Source: RACS-047 sp031553855
Lineage (GTDB): Bacteria; Bacillota; Clostridia; Christensenellales; Pumilibacteraceae
Direction of reading: 5' to 3'
Assembly (NCBI GenBank): GCA_031553855.1
Contig: JAVBKW010000020.1
Location: 1 to 14,252, forward strand
DNA length: 14,252 nucleotides
The position numbers and the translations under genes were made by a program. Every line of letters begins with the position of its first letter. Positions within the stretch are counted from its first letter, which is position 1. This document shows, piece after piece, positions 13,326 through 14,252 of this stretch. The notes below the pieces were generated by a model that saw only the letters and a list, made by a program, of their open reading frames with translations, was not told the DNA's origin and searched no databases.

Positions 13326-13419
13326 GACAAATAAAACCAGCTTTCAGTATAAATTAAACTAATTAGAAATATAAATATTGTCAGAATAAAACACAATGAT
13401 TTGGAGTTAAATATATTAT

Positions 13420-13444
13420 GAAGATTATAAAATACATAATCTTC
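13420..13444 (+). promoter_or_regulatory. Leader hairpin just before the lipoprotein ribosome site
   Basis: GAAGATTAT (13420-13428) pairs with ATAATCTTC (13436-13444) around a 7-nt loop, nine bases before GGAGGG. The stretch 13326-13451 otherwise holds no gene, and no convincing promoter was found there. A role in controlling translation is speculative. Confidence 0.3.
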
Positions 13445-13469
13445 TAATATCTTGGAGGGTAGTATAATC

Positions 13470-13943
13470 ATGAAAAACAAGAAATCAGTTAGTTTTCGTA
13501 TTTGTTGTATAATAGGATTGACGGTTCTGTTGATTTTTGGGTTGGGTGCGTGTTGGAATAGAATGACTTTTGAAGAGGCGTTTAAAAGCAATTGGGAAAT
13601 TGATTTACCCAAGAATATGGTGAAAGAATATAATAAATCCGACTCGGCAGGTCTTGCTGGCCAAGGCGACGGAACAAGATATACGGTTTTTAAATTAGAG
13701 GCCGAACCAACAAATTTTTTAACGGATTTTTCAAGCAAAAAGGATAAAAATTTTGAAAGTAATGTGAATAAAGCAACTTCACAATTTGGCATTCCAGAAA
13801 ACTTTTTGCCTGATTGGGATGCCGAATATTCTTGGAAACATGTAGGTAAAAACTACTGGGAAGAGTACGGATTTTATGGAGATAATCTATATATGATTTA
13901 TATTCCAAACTCATTAAGACTAATATGCTGTGAGTGTTTGTGA
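13470..13943 (+). CDS. Predicted small lipoprotein, function unknown
   Basis: 157 residues from ATG 13470, with GGAGGG (13454-13459) 10 nt upstream; a TTG at 13452 in the same frame overlaps that ribosome site and is rejected. A basic N-terminus (KNKK) and hydrophobic stretch end in the lipobox L-G-A-C with Cys28, so a lipidated protein on the outer face of the membrane is expected. The mature part is Lys/Asp/Asn-rich with aromatic residues near the end ('WKHVGKNYWEEYGFYGDNLY') and closes with 'LICCECL', an unusual cysteine-rich tail for an exported protein. I do not recognise the family. It lies between two repeat clusters and ends before the strong terminator at 13976-14014. Confidence 0.7.
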   Translation: MKNKKSVSFRICCIIGLTVLLIFGLGACWNRMTFEEAFKSNWEIDLPKNMVKEYNKSDSAGLAGQGDGTRYTVFKLEAEPTNFLTDFSSKKDKNFESNVNKATSQFGIPENFLPDWDAEYSWKHVGKNYWEEYGFYGDNLYMIYIPNSLRLICCECL

Positions 13944-13975
13944 GAAATATAATTTTTAGAAAAATAAAAACGTCT

Positions 13976-14014
13976 GCAAAGGGCGGTTATGGGAATCCAT
14001 AACCGCCCTTTTGC
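13976..14014. terminator. Strong, symmetrical rho-independent terminator
   Basis: GGGCGGTTATGG (13981-13992) pairs perfectly over 12 bp with CCATAACCGCCC (13997-14008) around GAAT. It is flanked by AAA on the left and TTTT on the right, so it can act in both directions. It follows the lipoprotein gene. Confidence 0.85.
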
Positions 14015-14040
14015 AAAATATGTTATAAATGCCGTTCGGA

Positions 14041-14161
14041 AAACACAAGGAAACACAAGGGGGAAACACAAGGGGGCGGCAGACTGGGGAAAAACTCTAA
14101 TAAAAGCGGTATGAACACAAGGGGGCGGCAGATTGGGGAAAAACTCTAATAAAAGCGGTAT
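14041..14161 (+). repeat. Solo ACACAAG / GGGGGCG cluster with a 49-bp tandem duplication
   Basis: Three AAACACAAG units (14041, 14051, 14064) and a fourth AACACAAG (14114) lead into two near-identical 48-bp copies at 14065-14112 and 14114-14161 (one C/T difference, period 49). Each copy is AACACAAGGGGGCGGCAG, then A-[CT]-TGGGGAAAAACTC and TAATAAAAGCGGTAT. It carries the same words as the RAYT flanks but has no transposase of its own. Confidence 0.88.
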
Positions 14162-14179
14162 AAAATAACCCGCACTAAG

Positions 14180-14208
14180 TTGCAAAAATTGACCAAAAAT
14201 GGTATAAT
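14180..14208 (+). promoter_or_regulatory. Sigma-A promoter for the gene at the right edge
   Basis: TTGCAA (14180-14185), a 17-bp spacer and TATAAT (14203-14208) predict a start near 14215, 20 nt before an ATG. Confidence 0.65.
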
Positions 14209-14234
14209 AAGAGTATCAAATTGGGATGGTTTTT

Positions 14235-14252
14235 ATGGAACATTTAGCGGGA
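14235..14252 (+). CDS. Start of a gene cut by the window edge
   Basis: ATG 14235 opens a frame (MEHLAG...) that runs off the window. Support comes from the promoter at 14180-14208 and a possible ribosome site GGGATGG (14223-14229). Six residues are too few to suggest a product. Confidence 0.4.

Noticed and set aside
13178..13792. 204-codon minus-strand frame overlapping the RAYT end and the lipoprotein
   Set aside because: It crosses the repeat cluster and is opposite a gene with ribosome site and lipobox; it is probably an artefact of AT-rich DNA.
14060..14140. G-quadruplex formed by the G runs of the repeat cluster
   Set aside because: The runs of three or more G are separated by loops of 8 to over 20 bases, too long for a confident call.

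Overview
The window looks like a stretch of a Firmicutes (Clostridia-type) chromosome, probably from an uncultured or metagenomic lineage. The clues are strong AGGAGG-type ribosome sites, near-consensus sigma-A promoters in front of most genes, and Firmicutes-typical families: a YjzC-like peptide, a DUF815 ATPase, a B12-binding radical SAM protein with a DUF4080-like tail, an XRE regulator with membrane segments and an acetyl xylan esterase. I cannot name the genus.

Layout. At 1-196 is the 3' end of an acetyl xylan esterase/cephalosporin-C deacetylase, followed by a short antisense gene remnant (186-299). At 511-1497 is a membrane-anchored protein with a conserved C-terminal domain. It converges on a DUF2188 protein (1801-2163, minus); a bidirectional terminator and a palindromic intergenic repeat lie between them. 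From 2163 up to 9209 every gene is on the minus strand, and most have their own promoter: DUF2188; a 1265-residue DUF4011 / SF1 helicase / DUF559-like nuclease (2339-6136); a DUF815 AAA+ ATPase (6336-7523), apparently with a leaderless mRNA; a 49-residue YjzC-like peptide (7930-8079) too short for most gene callers; and two tandem paralogous membrane proteins (8231-8635, 8814-9209). A radical SAM gene (9432-10994) then runs on the plus strand.

From about 11.1 kb to the end the DNA is visibly more AT-rich and accessory in character. It holds an XRE-type regulator with about seven membrane segments, a RAYT (REP-associated tyrosine transposase, 12482-13237), a small lipoprotein (13470-13943), and the first codons of another gene at the right edge with a good promoter.

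The most interesting system is the RAYT unit. The transposase lies between two 25-bp inverted repeats (23/25 identical), the right one containing its stop codon. Outside these are clusters of the heptamer ACACAAG and the G-rich word CAAGGGGGCG, in opposite orientation on the two sides. A third, transposase-free cluster with a 49-bp tandem duplication lies 800 bp away at 14041-14161. The transposase promoter is embedded in a perfect 14-bp hairpin whose 3' arm carries the Shine-Dalgarno. RNA started at the element's own promoter has a free Shine-Dalgarno, while RNA reading in from outside would fold it away, the logic known from IS200 and IS10.

The window is also rich in small non-coding palindromes: a family with ends close to AAGGAAACGCTGAATAAAT found at four intergenic sites, a 130-bp snapback element at 7627-7756, and a REP-like palindrome at 1668-1788. 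I found no tRNA, rRNA, CRISPR array or convincing multi-gene defence operon.
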